From assembly GCA_937880755.1 (NCBI GenBank), contig CALGRX010000017.1, positions 1-64,000 on the forward strand: 64,000 bases of DNA. Direction: 5' to 3'. Source of the stretch: an uncultured Clostridia bacterium. Lineage in GTDB: Bacteria > Bacillota > Clostridia > Christensenellales > UBA3700. The notes below the pieces were generated by a model, which had not been told where the DNA came from, did not search any database, and worked only from the letters and a program-made list of their open reading frames with translations. Shown here piece after piece: positions 8,405-17,768 of this stretch. Each line of letters starts with the position of its first letter. The stretch's first letter is position 1. The translations under genes and the position numbers were made by a program.

Positions 8405-8433
8405 TTGACAAGGCAATAGTGCGGTGATATAAT
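8405..8433 (+). promoter_or_regulatory. feo operon promoter and possible operator
   Basis: TTGACA (8405-8410), 17-bp spacer, TATAAT (8428-8433). Just downstream, ATGTGAAAGATATTTCATAT (from about 8443) contains the inverted repeat TGAAA-TTTCA, placed where a repressor would block early transcription. It does not match the classical Fur or DtxR boxes, so the regulator is unknown. Confidence 0.6.
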
Positions 8434-8500
8434 TTGCTCGCAATGTGAAAGATATTTCATATTTTGGAATATCGATAATACGATAGATTAGGAGGATGCT

Positions 8501-8746
8501 ATGGAGGATAAGAAGACCAAACCGCTCAGCAAGTTTTCAATAGGCGAGAGGGGCGTTGTGGTATCCGTAGGCGGAGAAAAAAGAATAAGGCGTAGACTCT
8601 TCGATATGGGAGTGACGCCTTCTGTGGAAGTATTTTTGCGCAAAAAAGCGCCGCTCGGTGACCCGATTGAGATTACGCTCAGGGGATACGAACTCACTTT
8701 GCGCAAGTGCGAAGCCGACAATATCGTTATGGAGGTAGTCAAATGA
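8501..8746 (+). CDS. feoA: Ferrous iron transport protein A
   Basis: 81 aa SH3-like FeoA: GERGVVVSVGGEKRIRRRLF, then GVTPSVEVFLRKKAPLGDPI and an ExxLRKxEAxxI-type end. FeoA is a small cytoplasmic helper of the FeoB ferrous iron channel. Shine-Dalgarno AGGAGGATGCT. The stop overlaps the feoB start (ATGA), so the two are translationally coupled. Confidence 0.92.
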   Translation: MEDKKTKPLSKFSIGERGVVVSVGGEKRIRRRLFDMGVTPSVEVFLRKKAPLGDPIEITLRGYELTLRKCEADNIVMEVVK

Positions 8747-11010
8747 AAAAGTTTGCATTGGTGGGCAACCCTAATAGCGGCAAGACTACCTTATTCAACT
8801 CGTTGACGGGGTCTACCGCTCACGTAGGCAACTGGCCGGGTGTGACGGTAGACAAAAAGGAAGGCGTATACAAAAAGGCGAGTGAGCCGGTACAGATAAT
8901 CGACCTCCCGGGTATATATTCCTTGTCGCCTTATACCGACGAAGAGGTCGTTTCTCGCAACTTTATTCTTGACCAAAAGCCCGACTGCGTAATCAACATA
9001 ATTGACGCTACCAACTTGGAGCGCAACTTATATCTCACCACGCAGATTATGGAAATTGACGTTCCTATAGTCATCGCTCTAAATATGATGGACGAAGTAG
9101 AGAAGAACGGTGACAAAATCAACGTCAAGGCGTTGGAAGAAGCAATGGGGCTTAGGGTTATTCCTATCTCCGCGCTCAAGGAGCAAGGACTCAAAGAACT
9201 TATGGAAGCGGCGATAGGCGAGTGCGCGATAGGGCGCAACGCAACCACGGTATTGCAAGATACCGCTCTTATACATCTCATCGGCGACTGCTCGATAGGA
9301 ATGCAAGGCGCGGGAGTGGACAATCCTCTCTTCCACGCCGTCAAACTTGTCGAGAGCGACGAATTGGAAATCAAAAATCATCCACAAGCCTCCAAAATGG
9401 TAGACGAGTTCCGCAAGACCTTCGTAGACGACAAGTTTGCGGGAGACTTCGAGGCGCTCATTGCCGACGCAAGATATAGATTTATCACCGATAGAATGCA
9501 CGGCATACTCAAGACTAACGTCAATTCGCAGACCGTTACCAAGATGGAACAAGCCAACAAAATCGACAGAGTACTTACTAACAAAGTATGGGGTATTCCT
9601 ATATTTTTGGTAATAATGTTTGCAATATTCCACCTTACTTTTTCCGAAAACTTCTTGTTTATCGGCGGACTTTTGCCGGAAGGCTGGGTATCGTGTGAGG
9701 GCACTATTTTTGAGGGTGTGTTCGGCGACGGTGGCATCAATTCCATCGGCGTAGTTTTGCAAGGTTTGATGGAAGTGGCGACTACGGCGATAGGCGACGC
9801 TATCAGGGGCGCAATGGAGAGTGGCGAAGTTGCCGAATGGGCGATAGGTTTCGTGTGCGACGGTATATTGGGCGGACTCTTTTCGATACTCTCTTTCTTG
9901 CCTCAAATACTCGTGTTGTTCCTATTTTTCTCTATTTTGGAAGACAGCGGATATATGGCGAGAGTTGCCTTTATACTTGACAAAATATTCAAGAAGTTCG
10001 GGTTGTCGGGCAGGGCGTTCATCCCTATGATAATGGGCTTCGGTTGTTCCGTTCCCGCAATGATCAACACCCGTACGCTCAGTGACAAGAAGGAGAAGAT
10101 TGCCACCATTAGAGTAATCCCCTTCTTCAGTTGCGGAGCCAAAGTGCCTATCTTGACGGCAATAGCGGGCGCAATAGTAATGAAGTTTGGCGTCGGCAAC
10201 GCAGACCTTATCACGTACGCTATGTATCTGCTCGGCATATTGGTGGCACTCCTCAGCGTAATACTTATGCGCAAGACCACTATGCAAGGAGAGAGTTCTC
10301 CGTTCATAATGGAGTTGCCTGCATATAGACGTCCGCAATTCAAAAACACCATGCTCTTGTTGTGGGACAAAGCCAAGCACTTTATCACCAAGGCGTTTAC
10401 GATAATTCTTGCTTCCACTATAGTGATATGGTTTATATCTCACTTTAGCTTTAGTTGGAAGTTTCTTGAGGACGAGCGTATCAACGAGAGCATACTCGCG
10501 GGCATCGGGCAGCTTGTTCAACCTATATTTACGCCACTCGGTTTCGGTTCGCAAGCAGGAGCATTCGGTTGGGTATTTGCGGTAGCGGTGGTAACGGGTC
10601 TTATTGCCAAAGAAAACGTAATAGCAACTTTTGGCACGCTTGCCACTTGTATCGTATCGGGCTTCGTGGCTAACGACGCGCTCGAAGGAGTGGATAGCGT
10701 AGTCCAAATGATTGAGATGACGGGCGTTACCATACCTGCGCTTATAGCGTTTATAGCCTTCAACATGTTGACTATACCTTGCTTTGCGACGGTAGCTACG
10801 GCAAAGGCGGAACTCAACTTTGACAATGCTTTCCGCAACACGATAATTTACTGGCTGTGTGCGTCTTATATCGTGTCGATGGCAATATATCTCATAGGCA
10901 CTTATTGGTGGACGGCGTTTATCTTCGTGGCCTTGTTAGCGGTTGCCGTGGTTTTGATAGTGTTGTACAACAAGGGCAAAATCAAACTGCCGATTAGGAG
11001 AAAGGTATGA
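8743..11010 (+). CDS. feoB: Ferrous iron transport protein B
   Basis: 755 aa. N-terminal G domain: G1 GNPNSGKTT (about 8-16), switch I with GNWPGVTVD, G3 DLPGIYSLSP and G4 near NMMD. The membrane half has about eight or more hydrophobic segments with two gate repeats (GFGCSVPA in the first, CFATVATAKAE in the second), the FeoB cysteine motifs. It imports Fe2+ under anoxia. The start overlaps feoA by four bases and the stop overlaps the next small gene by four. Confidence 0.95.
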   Translation: MKKFALVGNPNSGKTTLFNSLTGSTAHVGNWPGVTVDKKEGVYKKASEPVQIIDLPGIYSLSPYTDEEVVSRNFILDQKPDCVINIIDATNLERNLYLTTQIMEIDVPIVIALNMMDEVEKNGDKINVKALEEAMGLRVIPISALKEQGLKELMEAAIGECAIGRNATTVLQDTALIHLIGDCSIGMQGAGVDNPLFHAVKLVESDELEIKNHPQASKMVDEFRKTFVDDKFAGDFEALIADARYRFITDRMHGILKTNVNSQTVTKMEQANKIDRVLTNKVWGIPIFLVIMFAIFHLTFSENFLFIGGLLPEGWVSCEGTIFEGVFGDGGINSIGVVLQGLMEVATTAIGDAIRGAMESGEVAEWAIGFVCDGILGGLFSILSFLPQILVLFLFFSILEDSGYMARVAFILDKIFKKFGLSGRAFIPMIMGFGCSVPAMINTRTLSDKKEKIATIRVIPFFSCGAKVPILTAIAGAIVMKFGVGNADLITYAMYLLGILVALLSVILMRKTTMQGESSPFIMELPAYRRPQFKNTMLLLWDKAKHFITKAFTIILASTIVIWFISHFSFSWKFLEDERINESILAGIGQLVQPIFTPLGFGSQAGAFGWVFAVAVVTGLIAKENVIATFGTLATCIVSGFVANDALEGVDSVVQMIEMTGVTIPALIAFIAFNMLTIPCFATVATAKAELNFDNAFRNTIIYWLCASYIVSMAIYLIGTYWWTAFIFVALLAVAVVLIVLYNKGKIKLPIRRKV

Positions 11011-11159
11011 AAGCGATAGAAGTTTTAATAATAGTTTTTGCTGTAGTTATCGTAGTAGGCGTAACCATCTACCGCATAATAGCCAAAAAGAATGGCAAAA
11101 CGTGTTGTGGCGATTGCACTAAGTGCAAACGTTGCCACGACGATACTCACAAATCGTAA
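11007..11159 (+). CDS. FeoB-associated Cys-rich membrane protein, 50 aa
   Basis: The ATG overlaps the feoB stop (ATGA). The product begins MKAIEVLIIVFAVVIVVGV, one transmembrane helix, followed by a cytoplasmic tail with five cysteines (KTCCGDCTKCKRCHDD). Small proteins of this design are regularly encoded after feoB in Firmicutes and are thought to assist FeoB, possibly in a FeoC-like role. Identified from its position, helix and cysteines. Confidence 0.85.
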   Translation: MKAIEVLIIVFAVVIVVGVTIYRIIAKKNGKTCCGDCTKCKRCHDDTHKS

Positions 11160-11173
11160 TCTAAATTGCCCAA

Positions 11174-11204
11174 CAAAGGGCGAGGGTAACCTTGCCTTTT
11201 GTTT
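11174..11204 (+). terminator. feo operon terminator
   Basis: CAAAGGGCGAGG pairs with CCTTGCCTTTTG (two G-T pairs) around a 4-nt loop and is followed by TTTG. The T run is weak. Confidence 0.6.
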
Positions 11205-11406
11205 GTCGACAAGAGGGAGTATCGACGTTGGAGGGGGTAGTTATCTACGATGAATAGTAGTAGCATAGACTAATTGCGGTAGATACGTGCCGTTTTTCGA
11301 GCAAAATCGTTGCAAAAAAAGCCAAAAAATTATAAGATATGTATTGAAAAAAAGATAAGAGTACGATATAATAATATTAGAACTAAAAAAAAAGGATATT
11401 ACATAT

Positions 11407-11634
11407 ATGGCAAAGAAAAAATCAAGCAAGTCAGGCGGATATTTTGGTTTGGGTTATATCATCAGCATTATCCTTGCTATTTTCCCTATCACCAACCTTA
11501 TTTTGGGTATCATCATCAGAGCTCAGAGAAGAAATATTTTGGGTATCGTTCTCAACGTAATTCTCGCTCCACTATTTTGGATTATCGACTTGATTTCCAT
11601 CATTGTCAAGAACAAACTCTTGGTATTGGCATAA
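11407..11634 (+). CDS. Small two-helix membrane protein, 75 aa
   Basis: A basic N-terminus (AKKKSSKSGG) precedes two hydrophobic segments at about 15-38 and 44-70, with IIRAQRRNILG between them. It has its own TATAAT about 40 bases upstream and its own terminator. Similar small proteins in Firmicutes are unannotated. Function unknown. Confidence 0.6.
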   Translation: MAKKKSSKSGGYFGLGYIISIILAIFPITNLILGIIIRAQRRNILGIVLNVILAPLFWIIDLISIIVKNKLLVLA

Positions 11635-11648
11635 CGATGGTATCGAGG

Positions 11649-11675
11649 TCGCTCTCATACGAGAGCGATTTTTTC
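11649..11675 (+). terminator. Terminator of the small membrane gene
   Basis: TCGCTCTC-ATAC-GAGAGCGA followed by TTTTTT. Confidence 0.88.
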
Positions 11676-11757
11676 TTATTAGACTTAGCGTCCGATAGTC
11701 GTAACGGAAAGGATATATTAGGCGCCCAATAGACTACAAAAAAACTGCGAGGTAAAT

Positions 11758-12540
11758 ATGAAATTCGTACCCATCAATCAAACAAGACTTCAAGAAATGA
11801 CCGGTGCCGATGTCGTCGTATTGGATACGGTCACTTCTACCAACGACTATATAGAGGGGCTACTGCGTGCTCAATTCGTGGAAGGACTGCTCGTAGTGGC
11901 AGAGGAACAGACCGCAGGTAAAGGCAGAATAGAAGGCAGAAGGTTTTTTTCGCCGGCAGGCTACGGCATATATATGAGCTTGGCAGTCAAGGTGGGCTGC
12001 AGTATGGAGCAAGCGGGGCTAATCACGCCCGCAGTTGCCGTTGCCGTGGCTAGAGCCGTGGAAAAAGTGTGCGGTATTAGACTTCAAATCAAATGGGTCA
12101 ACGACCTCTATCTTTCGGGCAAAAAGGTCGGGGGTATAATGTGCAACGCAAGGGCGGACAGCGACAGCGTGGATAGCGTGATAGTCGGCATAGGCATCAA
12201 TGCTCAACAACCCGATATGCCTATCCCGAGCGACCTTGTCGACAAGATAGCCTATCTCTACGATGACAACGACCTTGACCGCAACTTGTTGATAGCCGAG
12301 ATTTATCGAGAGGTTATGGCTATTGCGGAAGAATTGACTTGCGCCGATTTCTTAGGCGAGTATAGACAACGTTCGATGCTCATCGGCAACGACGTCGACT
12401 TCGTTCTCAACGGCAAGAGTTATCACGGAAAGGTTCTCGATATAGACGACAAGGCAAACCTCGTCGTAGATTGTGGCGACCGTGTCTTGTCGCTCAACAG
12501 CGGAGAGGTAACTCTGCACGATAGCGTTGTCGGCAAGTAA
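11758..12540 (+). CDS. birA: Biotin--[acetyl-CoA-carboxylase] ligase
   Basis: 260 aa. Catalytic fold: TVTSTNDYIE (biotin-binding SxN), EEQTAGKGRIEGRRF in place of the GRGRxGRxW adenylate loop, KWVNDLYLSGKKVGGI with the catalytic Lys, then IVGIGIN and a C-terminal SH3-like domain. It joins biotin to the carboxylase carrier domain through biotinyl-AMP. The N-terminal winged helix of E. coli BirA is absent, so it is a group I enzyme without repressor function. Shine-Dalgarno GCGAGG upstream. Confidence 0.92.
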   Translation: MKFVPINQTRLQEMTGADVVVLDTVTSTNDYIEGLLRAQFVEGLLVVAEEQTAGKGRIEGRRFFSPAGYGIYMSLAVKVGCSMEQAGLITPAVAVAVARAVEKVCGIRLQIKWVNDLYLSGKKVGGIMCNARADSDSVDSVIVGIGINAQQPDMPIPSDLVDKIAYLYDDNDLDRNLLIAEIYREVMAIAEELTCADFLGEYRQRSMLIGNDVDFVLNGKSYHGKVLDIDDKANLVVDCGDRVLSLNSGEVTLHDSVVGK

Positions 12541-12585
12541 CGCTCAACAATCAACAATGTAATACCAATGAGTAACTTAAAATAC

Positions 12586-12613
12586 AAAAAAGCCGATACG
12601 TATCGGCTTTTTT
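12586..12613 (+). terminator. Bidirectional terminator
   Basis: Perfect palindrome AAAAAAGCCGATA/TATCGGCTTTTTT between the convergent birA and aminopeptidase genes; it has T runs on both strands. Confidence 0.85.
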
Positions 12614-12631
12614 GTATTAACTATCCAACGA

Positions 12632-13861
12632 TCATACGCACACGAGATTGCCGTTTTGCATAATAACCGTTTGGTTGCCGTCGCAATCTTCGCCTATTAT
12701 CGTCATATCCCTAGTGCCTATCATAAAGTCTACGTGAGTGCAGGATGTGTTGATACCGCGCTCTTTTTTGATCTCCTCGTCCATATTTTCTACACCCTCT
12801 ATCATAGGATAAGCCTCGCCTATAGCAAGGTGACAACTTGCGTTTTCGTCGAACAACGTATTGTAGAACAGCGTATTGAGACTGCGGATAGGGGAGTCGT
12901 ATTGCACTATTGCAATCTCGCCGAGATAACGGCTTCCCTCGTCGCTTTCGATTATACCTTTGAGGGTATTAAGCCCTTGTTTCGCGCCGTAGTCTACGAT
13001 TTTTCCGTTTTTCAGTCTTAGCCAAAATTCGTCCACGGTATTACCGTTGTGCACTAGAGGCATAGAGGAATACACCACACCCTCAACCTTATCTCTATGA
13101 GGCAACGAAAAGACTTCTTCGGTAGGCATATTGGCGGTAAAGTCCACGCCGTCGCGGCTCATCTCGTGTCCACCGCTAAAGTAATATCCCTCAGGCATTC
13201 CGACTTCCAAATTCGTACCCAATTCGGTTGTCAAACGAAGTTTACAAAACTGTTTTTTGGTCAAGTATTCGCTCAAATCAGCAAGTCGCTCGTTGTGCTG
13301 TTGCCAAGCTTTGACGGGGTCTTTTTTGTCTAGTCGCATAGTGGTGGCAATCATCTTCCACAGTTTGCCTACCGCTTTGCTTGCGGATAGGTTAGGGAAT
13401 ACCTTTTTTGCCCATTCCTTGCTCGGTACGGCGCATAGACACCAGCGTATTTCGTTGCTCGTTGCGGCGTCGTAATATCGTTTTAGTGCGATATGTCTTG
13501 CACGCGATACTTTGGCAATCAAGTCCTCGTCTATCCCAACGAAAGCGTCGGGGTCTTCTGCCAGAATAGCCACGTAACACGCCTTTCTATCCACCATATC
13601 GTTGCTACGGTCAATAAGCCACTTAGGAAGCGTAGTCAATTCTTGTTCGGACTGATAGAGGTAGTCCAATCTCCTAATTTTTTCGTCGCTCAACTGGATA
13701 TCGACGCGTTTTGCGCCAGCCTTGTAAGCACACTCGGCAATTTCTCTTGCCAATTCTATTCCGTCTACGGTGGTATTGATTACGAGGTCGTCGCCTTTTT
13801 GGAGGTTTACGCCCACCTTTACCACGGTTTTTGCATATTTATTTAGTAATTTTTTGTTCAT
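12632..13861 (-). CDS. M29-family metalloaminopeptidase (aminopeptidase T/PepS-like)
   Basis: 409 aa. The order of motifs fits peptidase M29: KGDDLVINTTVDGIELAREI near 20, the beta-rich centre with TELGTNLEVGMPEGYYFSGG, NMPTEEVFSLPHRDKVEG (metal-binding Glu and His), and HLAIGEAYP, then THVDFMIG with metal-binding residues near the end. Members cleave N-terminal residues using two metal ions in the cytoplasm. The start at 13861 follows CGAGGAGAATGAT; an upstream in-frame ATG at 13888 has no such site. Confidence 0.88.
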   Translation of the reverse strand: MNKKLLNKYAKTVVKVGVNLQKGDDLVINTTVDGIELAREIAECAYKAGAKRVDIQLSDEKIRRLDYLYQSEQELTTLPKWLIDRSNDMVDRKACYVAILAEDPDAFVGIDEDLIAKVSRARHIALKRYYDAATSNEIRWCLCAVPSKEWAKKVFPNLSASKAVGKLWKMIATTMRLDKKDPVKAWQQHNERLADLSEYLTKKQFCKLRLTTELGTNLEVGMPEGYYFSGGHEMSRDGVDFTANMPTEEVFSLPHRDKVEGVVYSSMPLVHNGNTVDEFWLRLKNGKIVDYGAKQGLNTLKGIIESDEGSRYLGEIAIVQYDSPIRSLNTLFYNTLFDENASCHLAIGEAYPMIEGVENMDEEIKKERGINTSCTHVDFMIGTRDMTIIGEDCDGNQTVIMQNGNLVCV

Positions 13862-13990
13862 ATCATTCTCCTCGAAGTTATTATACACTCATATTTTTTC
13901 GCTTGCAACAGAGACAACAATTTTATTTACATATATTGCATTTACGATTACGTTGTGCTATAATATTTTATAGACGAGATATGGGGAATT

Positions 13991-14869
13991 ATGAAAAGCA
14001 TCGATAATGGTAGATTGCGAGTTATCGTAGACGAAGATGGCGGCACTCTCGATAGTTTTTTTGATATTACCGGGGGTAGAGAACTGTTGTGGCAAGGCAG
14101 TCCCGACAGTTGGACGGATAAGGACGTAATACTGTTTCCATTCGTTGGCAGGCTCAAAGACGGCTACTATACGGTGGACGGCAAGCGTTACGAGATGAAC
14201 ATACACGGCTTGTGCGACTATTCGACTTTTCAAGTGACGGAGCATACGCAAGACAGCGTGACCCTGCGCTTGACTTACGACGAGTCCACGCTAGCGCGTT
14301 ATCCTTACAAATTTGACTTTAGCGTTGCTCGAAGACTTCAAGGCGACACGCTCGTTACGACGATGACTGTGACTAACGTCGACGACAAGACGATGTATTT
14401 CGGGCTGGGAGCGCATCCCGCTTTGGCGTTGCCTTGCGTAGATCAATGCGAGTGTGACGACCTAAGTGGCAACTATCTCGATTTTGGCAAGGAGATAGAG
14501 CCTTACAACTTGACTTTGCAAGAGGGCAAGTATATATTAGGGCGAGAGAAGTGGGACAAGTTTAGCAAGCTTCCGTTGACCAAAGAGCTTATGCAAAGAT
14601 ACCCTACCGTCATTCTTACGGGCGCGGACTTTTCGCATTTCAATTTGGTACGAAAGGACGGCGTAAAGGTAATCTTCGATTTAGGCGCAACGCCAAATCT
14701 CGGCTTATGGAGCTGGGAAAACAAGGGCGGTTATTATTGTATAGAACCGTGGCTTACGCTTCCCGACAACGCCGAGCCGGAGAGGGAACTCAGCAAAAAG
14801 ATTGGTATTAGGTCGTTGCAACCGCAACAAAGGTACAGTTACCGTTGGTCTATGACGGTAGGGAGGTGA
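13991..14869 (+). CDS. Aldose 1-epimerase family protein (LacX-like)
   Basis: 292 aa galactose mutarotase fold. Landmarks: GGRELLWQG near 28, LFPFVGRLKDGYY near 49, NIHGLCDYSTF with His in the usual HG position, GLGAHPAL with the second active-site His, and YYCIEPW with the catalytic Glu. It probably interconverts sugar anomers. It heads the sialic-acid operon, with the sialidase starting two bases after its stop, so mutarotation of a released sugar is plausible. The -10 TATAAT lies near 13960. Confidence 0.8.
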   Translation: MKSIDNGRLRVIVDEDGGTLDSFFDITGGRELLWQGSPDSWTDKDVILFPFVGRLKDGYYTVDGKRYEMNIHGLCDYSTFQVTEHTQDSVTLRLTYDESTLARYPYKFDFSVARRLQGDTLVTTMTVTNVDDKTMYFGLGAHPALALPCVDQCECDDLSGNYLDFGKEIEPYNLTLQEGKYILGREKWDKFSKLPLTKELMQRYPTVILTGADFSHFNLVRKDGVKVIFDLGATPNLGLWSWENKGGYYCIEPWLTLPDNAEPERELSKKIGIRSLQPQQRYSYRWSMTVGR

Positions 14870-14871
14870 AT

Positions 14872-16182
14872 ATGGAATTTACAAAACTATTTGACAAGGA
14901 TAGCTGCGGACAAGGCAATTATAGGATACCTGCCGTGGTGGTAACGAATAACGGTGTGGTAGTTGCTTGTGCCGACGAAAGGTACTACGGTGGTGGCGAC
15001 AATCCCAACCGTATAGACAAGGTAGTCAGACGTTCTTTGGACGGGGGCAAAACTTGGGGCGACAAGATAGTCGCCGTTAAAGAATACGGAGAGAGCAAGC
15101 TCAACGCTTCCTCGGCGGTTGACCCTACTTTGCTCTATGACGAAGAAAAAGGTAGGATATTTATGCTCTACGACCACACTCCTGCGGGCGTCGGCATACT
15201 CCACTGCTCTAAGGGAGTTGGTGAGGACGAGCAAGGACATAGGTACGTAATCGGTCAAGGTGAGAGATATACGGCGAGGGACGGCAAACTGTATTTAGGC
15301 GAAAAAGCCACCGATTACGATATAGACGAAGACGGCAATATATATCAAAAAAGTCAATACGTGTCCAATATTTTTATTGGAGACGGCATATTCAAAGAGC
15401 AAGAAACTTTCTATCTTATGTTGTGTTACAGCGACGACGACGGACTCACTTGGTCCAAGCCGGTATGCCTCAACCGCCAAGTCAAGACTGACGATATGAA
15501 CTTTATCGGCACGGGACCCGGCGTTGGCGTCAAGATTAAGAGAGGTAAGTATGCGGGTAGATTGGTGTTTCCGATATACTACAACAAAGGCAAGGGCAGA
15601 GTGCTAAAGCTATCTTGTGCCGTCATATACAGCGACGACGGGGGCAATAGTTGGAAGATGGGCGATACCCCTACCCATTGTCGTAAGAGAATAGGACTAT
15701 TCAATTACAAGGACAAGAGCGTATTACCTCACGAGTGCTTAAGCGAGAGTCAACTAATCAATCTACAAGACGGCGGACTTAGGCTCTTTATGCGCAATCA
15801 TAGCAATCGCAAGAGAGTAGCCGTTGCCGACAGTTACGACGGAGGCGAGAGTTGGACGGACTTCCACTTTGACGACACTCTCAAGCAGAGTATTTGTCAG
15901 TTGTCAGTCATCAATGCGTTGGACGGCGACAAGCCTTGCGTGGTATTCCTCAACGGCGCCGACACCAAAAAGCGTCGTAACGGTGTGATCAGACTGTCCT
16001 ACGATGAGGGCAAAACGTGGTCGTATAGCGCTACTTTGCGTGAGGGAGAGTTCGTATATAGCAGTATGGCGCAGTTGCCTAGCGGAGATATAGGAGTTTT
16101 GTTCGAGCCAAGCACGATGCACGAAAATATTGAATGGACTATAGTAAGTATTGATTGGATTAAGGAGAATAGCCATGCCTAA
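14872..16182 (+). CDS. Exo-alpha-sialidase, GH33-type, no signal peptide
   Basis: 436 aa six-bladed propeller. The RIP Arg motif is NYRIPA near 17. Asp boxes SLDGGKTW, SDDDGLTW, SDDGGNSW, SYDGGESW and SYDEGKTW mark the blades. The late VYSSM tyrosine fits the catalytic Tyr. GH33 enzymes release terminal sialic acid. There is no signal peptide or anchor, so it appears cytoplasmic and should act on imported sialosides or oligosaccharides. The start at 14872 follows GGGAGGTGA; the end overlaps nanE by eight bases. Confidence 0.85.
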   Translation: MEFTKLFDKDSCGQGNYRIPAVVVTNNGVVVACADERYYGGGDNPNRIDKVVRRSLDGGKTWGDKIVAVKEYGESKLNASSAVDPTLLYDEEKGRIFMLYDHTPAGVGILHCSKGVGEDEQGHRYVIGQGERYTARDGKLYLGEKATDYDIDEDGNIYQKSQYVSNIFIGDGIFKEQETFYLMLCYSDDDGLTWSKPVCLNRQVKTDDMNFIGTGPGVGVKIKRGKYAGRLVFPIYYNKGKGRVLKLSCAVIYSDDGGNSWKMGDTPTHCRKRIGLFNYKDKSVLPHECLSESQLINLQDGGLRLFMRNHSNRKRVAVADSYDGGESWTDFHFDDTLKQSICQLSVINALDGDKPCVVFLNGADTKKRRNGVIRLSYDEGKTWSYSATLREGEFVYSSMAQLPSGDIGVLFEPSTMHENIEWTIVSIDWIKENSHA

Positions 16183-16852
16183 TTTGAATAGGGGAGTAAT
16201 AGTATCCTGTCAAGCGGTGCAAGGCGAGTCTTTGTACGGGCTTGGTATAATGCAACATTTTGCTTACGCGGCGGCGCAAGGCGGAGCGGTAGGCATCAGA
16301 GCCAACGGCGTGGAAGATATCAAATCTATCAAGGGTAGAGTCGACTTGCCCGTCATAGGAATAATCAAAGAGGTCTATCCCGACTCGCCCGTCTACATAA
16401 CTCCAACCTTGACGGAAGTCAAGCAGCTGTTGACCTCGGGTTGCGAAGTCATTGCATTGGATTGCACGGGCAGGACAAGACCCAACGGCGAAAAGCTTGC
16501 AGATTTAGTTGCTTATATCAGAGCCAACGCACCTACGGTGGAGATTATGGCGGACGTAGACGATATGGCTAACGCCGAGTACGCCTACGAGTTGGGCTTC
16601 GATTATATCGGCTCAACGATGAGAGGCTACACGCCGACCACCAAGGGCATAAGCATACCCGACTACGAGTTTTTGAAAGAGCTGGTAGTCAAGTTTCCTA
16701 AGGCGCATATCATAGCCGAGGGTGGAATATGGGAGAGAGACCAACTCACCAAGGTTAGTCGCACGGGCGTATATTCCATCGTAGTAGGCACGGCAATTAC
16801 CCGTCCTACCGACATTACCAAGCGGTTCGTAGGAGCGCTTGATTTATGTTGA
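16175..16852 (+). CDS. nanE: N-acetylmannosamine-6-phosphate 2-epimerase
   Basis: 225 aa TIM barrel. VIVSCQAVQGESLYG opens it; GIIKEVYPDSPVYITPT carries the catalytic Lys loop, IALDCTGRTRPNG the substrate loop, and EGGIWERDQL plus VVGTAITRP the phosphate-binding end. It converts ManNAc-6-P to GlcNAc-6-P. The start overlaps the sialidase stop and the stop overlaps nanK by seven bases: tight coupling in the sialate pathway. Confidence 0.93.
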   Translation: MPNLNRGVIVSCQAVQGESLYGLGIMQHFAYAAAQGGAVGIRANGVEDIKSIKGRVDLPVIGIIKEVYPDSPVYITPTLTEVKQLLTSGCEVIALDCTGRTRPNGEKLADLVAYIRANAPTVEIMADVDDMANAEYAYELGFDYIGSTMRGYTPTTKGISIPDYEFLKELVVKFPKAHIIAEGGIWERDQLTKVSRTGVYSIVVGTAITRPTDITKRFVGALDLC

Positions 16853-17721
16853 CGTTAGGCGTTGACGTAGGCGGAACGAGCATCAAGTCTGCGCTCATAT
16901 CTGTAGAAGACGGCAAATATTCGATACTGCAGAATTATTCTACGCCTACTCAAGGCGACAAGGGTGCGGAGGTTATCGTAGGCAATATCGTCAAGGCTAT
17001 CGAGCACTTTGACCTATCCGGGGTAGAGAGGATAGGCGTTGCCACCGCGGGTACGGTAGATTGGAATAGCGGAAGCATTACCTACGCTACCGACGCGCTT
17101 ATGGGCTTTACGGGACTAAGGTTATCCGAGATGCTAAGCAGTCGACTCGGCAGGAGAGTCACCGTTGTCAACGATGCCGTAGGCGCATTGGTTGCCGAGT
17201 GTTTTTGCGGAGCGGGTCAGGGTTACGATAGAGTGATGATGCTTACTCTGGGCACGGGACTTGGCGCCAGCCTACTTGTTGATAGAGAGCTTGACGAAGG
17301 CTCGGTAGTAGATACGAGAATGGGACATTACACGCTTCACGAGGAGGACGACAGAGTTTGCTTTTGTGGCAATAGGGGTTGCGTGGAGTGTTACGTTTCC
17401 GCTACGGGACTCAAAAATAGCGCGGGCAATAGCGACCTAAGAGAAGTATTTAGCAACAAGAACGGCAAGTATACCCAAGCACTTACTAGCTTCTTCGACG
17501 ACTTTACCGAGGTCGTCAAGATTGCCGACGAGCAGTTTCACCCTGACGTTATCTTGGTAGGTGGTGGAGTCGTAGAACTTGGCGATTTGTGGTGGAGACG
17601 GTGGAGCGAGCCTTGCGAGAGTCAAATCTCGGCGAAATTAGGCCGTGCGACACTTGGCAACAAGGCGGGCGTGACGGGAGCGGTATATTGCGCTCTCAAC
17701 GGCAAGTTTCAAGCACAATAA
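16846..17721 (+). CDS. nanK: ROK-family N-acetylmannosamine kinase
   Basis: 291 aa. ATP site GVDVGGTSIKSAL at 5-17, catalytic VVNDAVGALVAE, LGTGLGASLLVD, and the ROK zinc site CFCGNRGCVECYVS near 178. Between nanE and nanA the natural substrate is ManNAc. ROK sugar kinases are related to glucokinases, so specificity rests on the context. Confidence 0.88.
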   Translation: MLTLGVDVGGTSIKSALISVEDGKYSILQNYSTPTQGDKGAEVIVGNIVKAIEHFDLSGVERIGVATAGTVDWNSGSITYATDALMGFTGLRLSEMLSSRLGRRVTVVNDAVGALVAECFCGAGQGYDRVMMLTLGTGLGASLLVDRELDEGSVVDTRMGHYTLHEEDDRVCFCGNRGCVECYVSATGLKNSAGNSDLREVFSNKNGKYTQALTSFFDDFTEVVKIADEQFHPDVILVGGGVVELGDLWWRRWSEPCESQISAKLGRATLGNKAGVTGAVYCALNGKFQAQ

Positions 17722-17768
17722 ATATCAATAAATCAATACGTATCAACAATTTTTATAAGGAGAACAAT

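Noticed and set aside
9079..10707. Long open frames antisense to feoB
   Set aside because: Mirror of feoB codon use; no Shine-Dalgarno and no recognizable domain.
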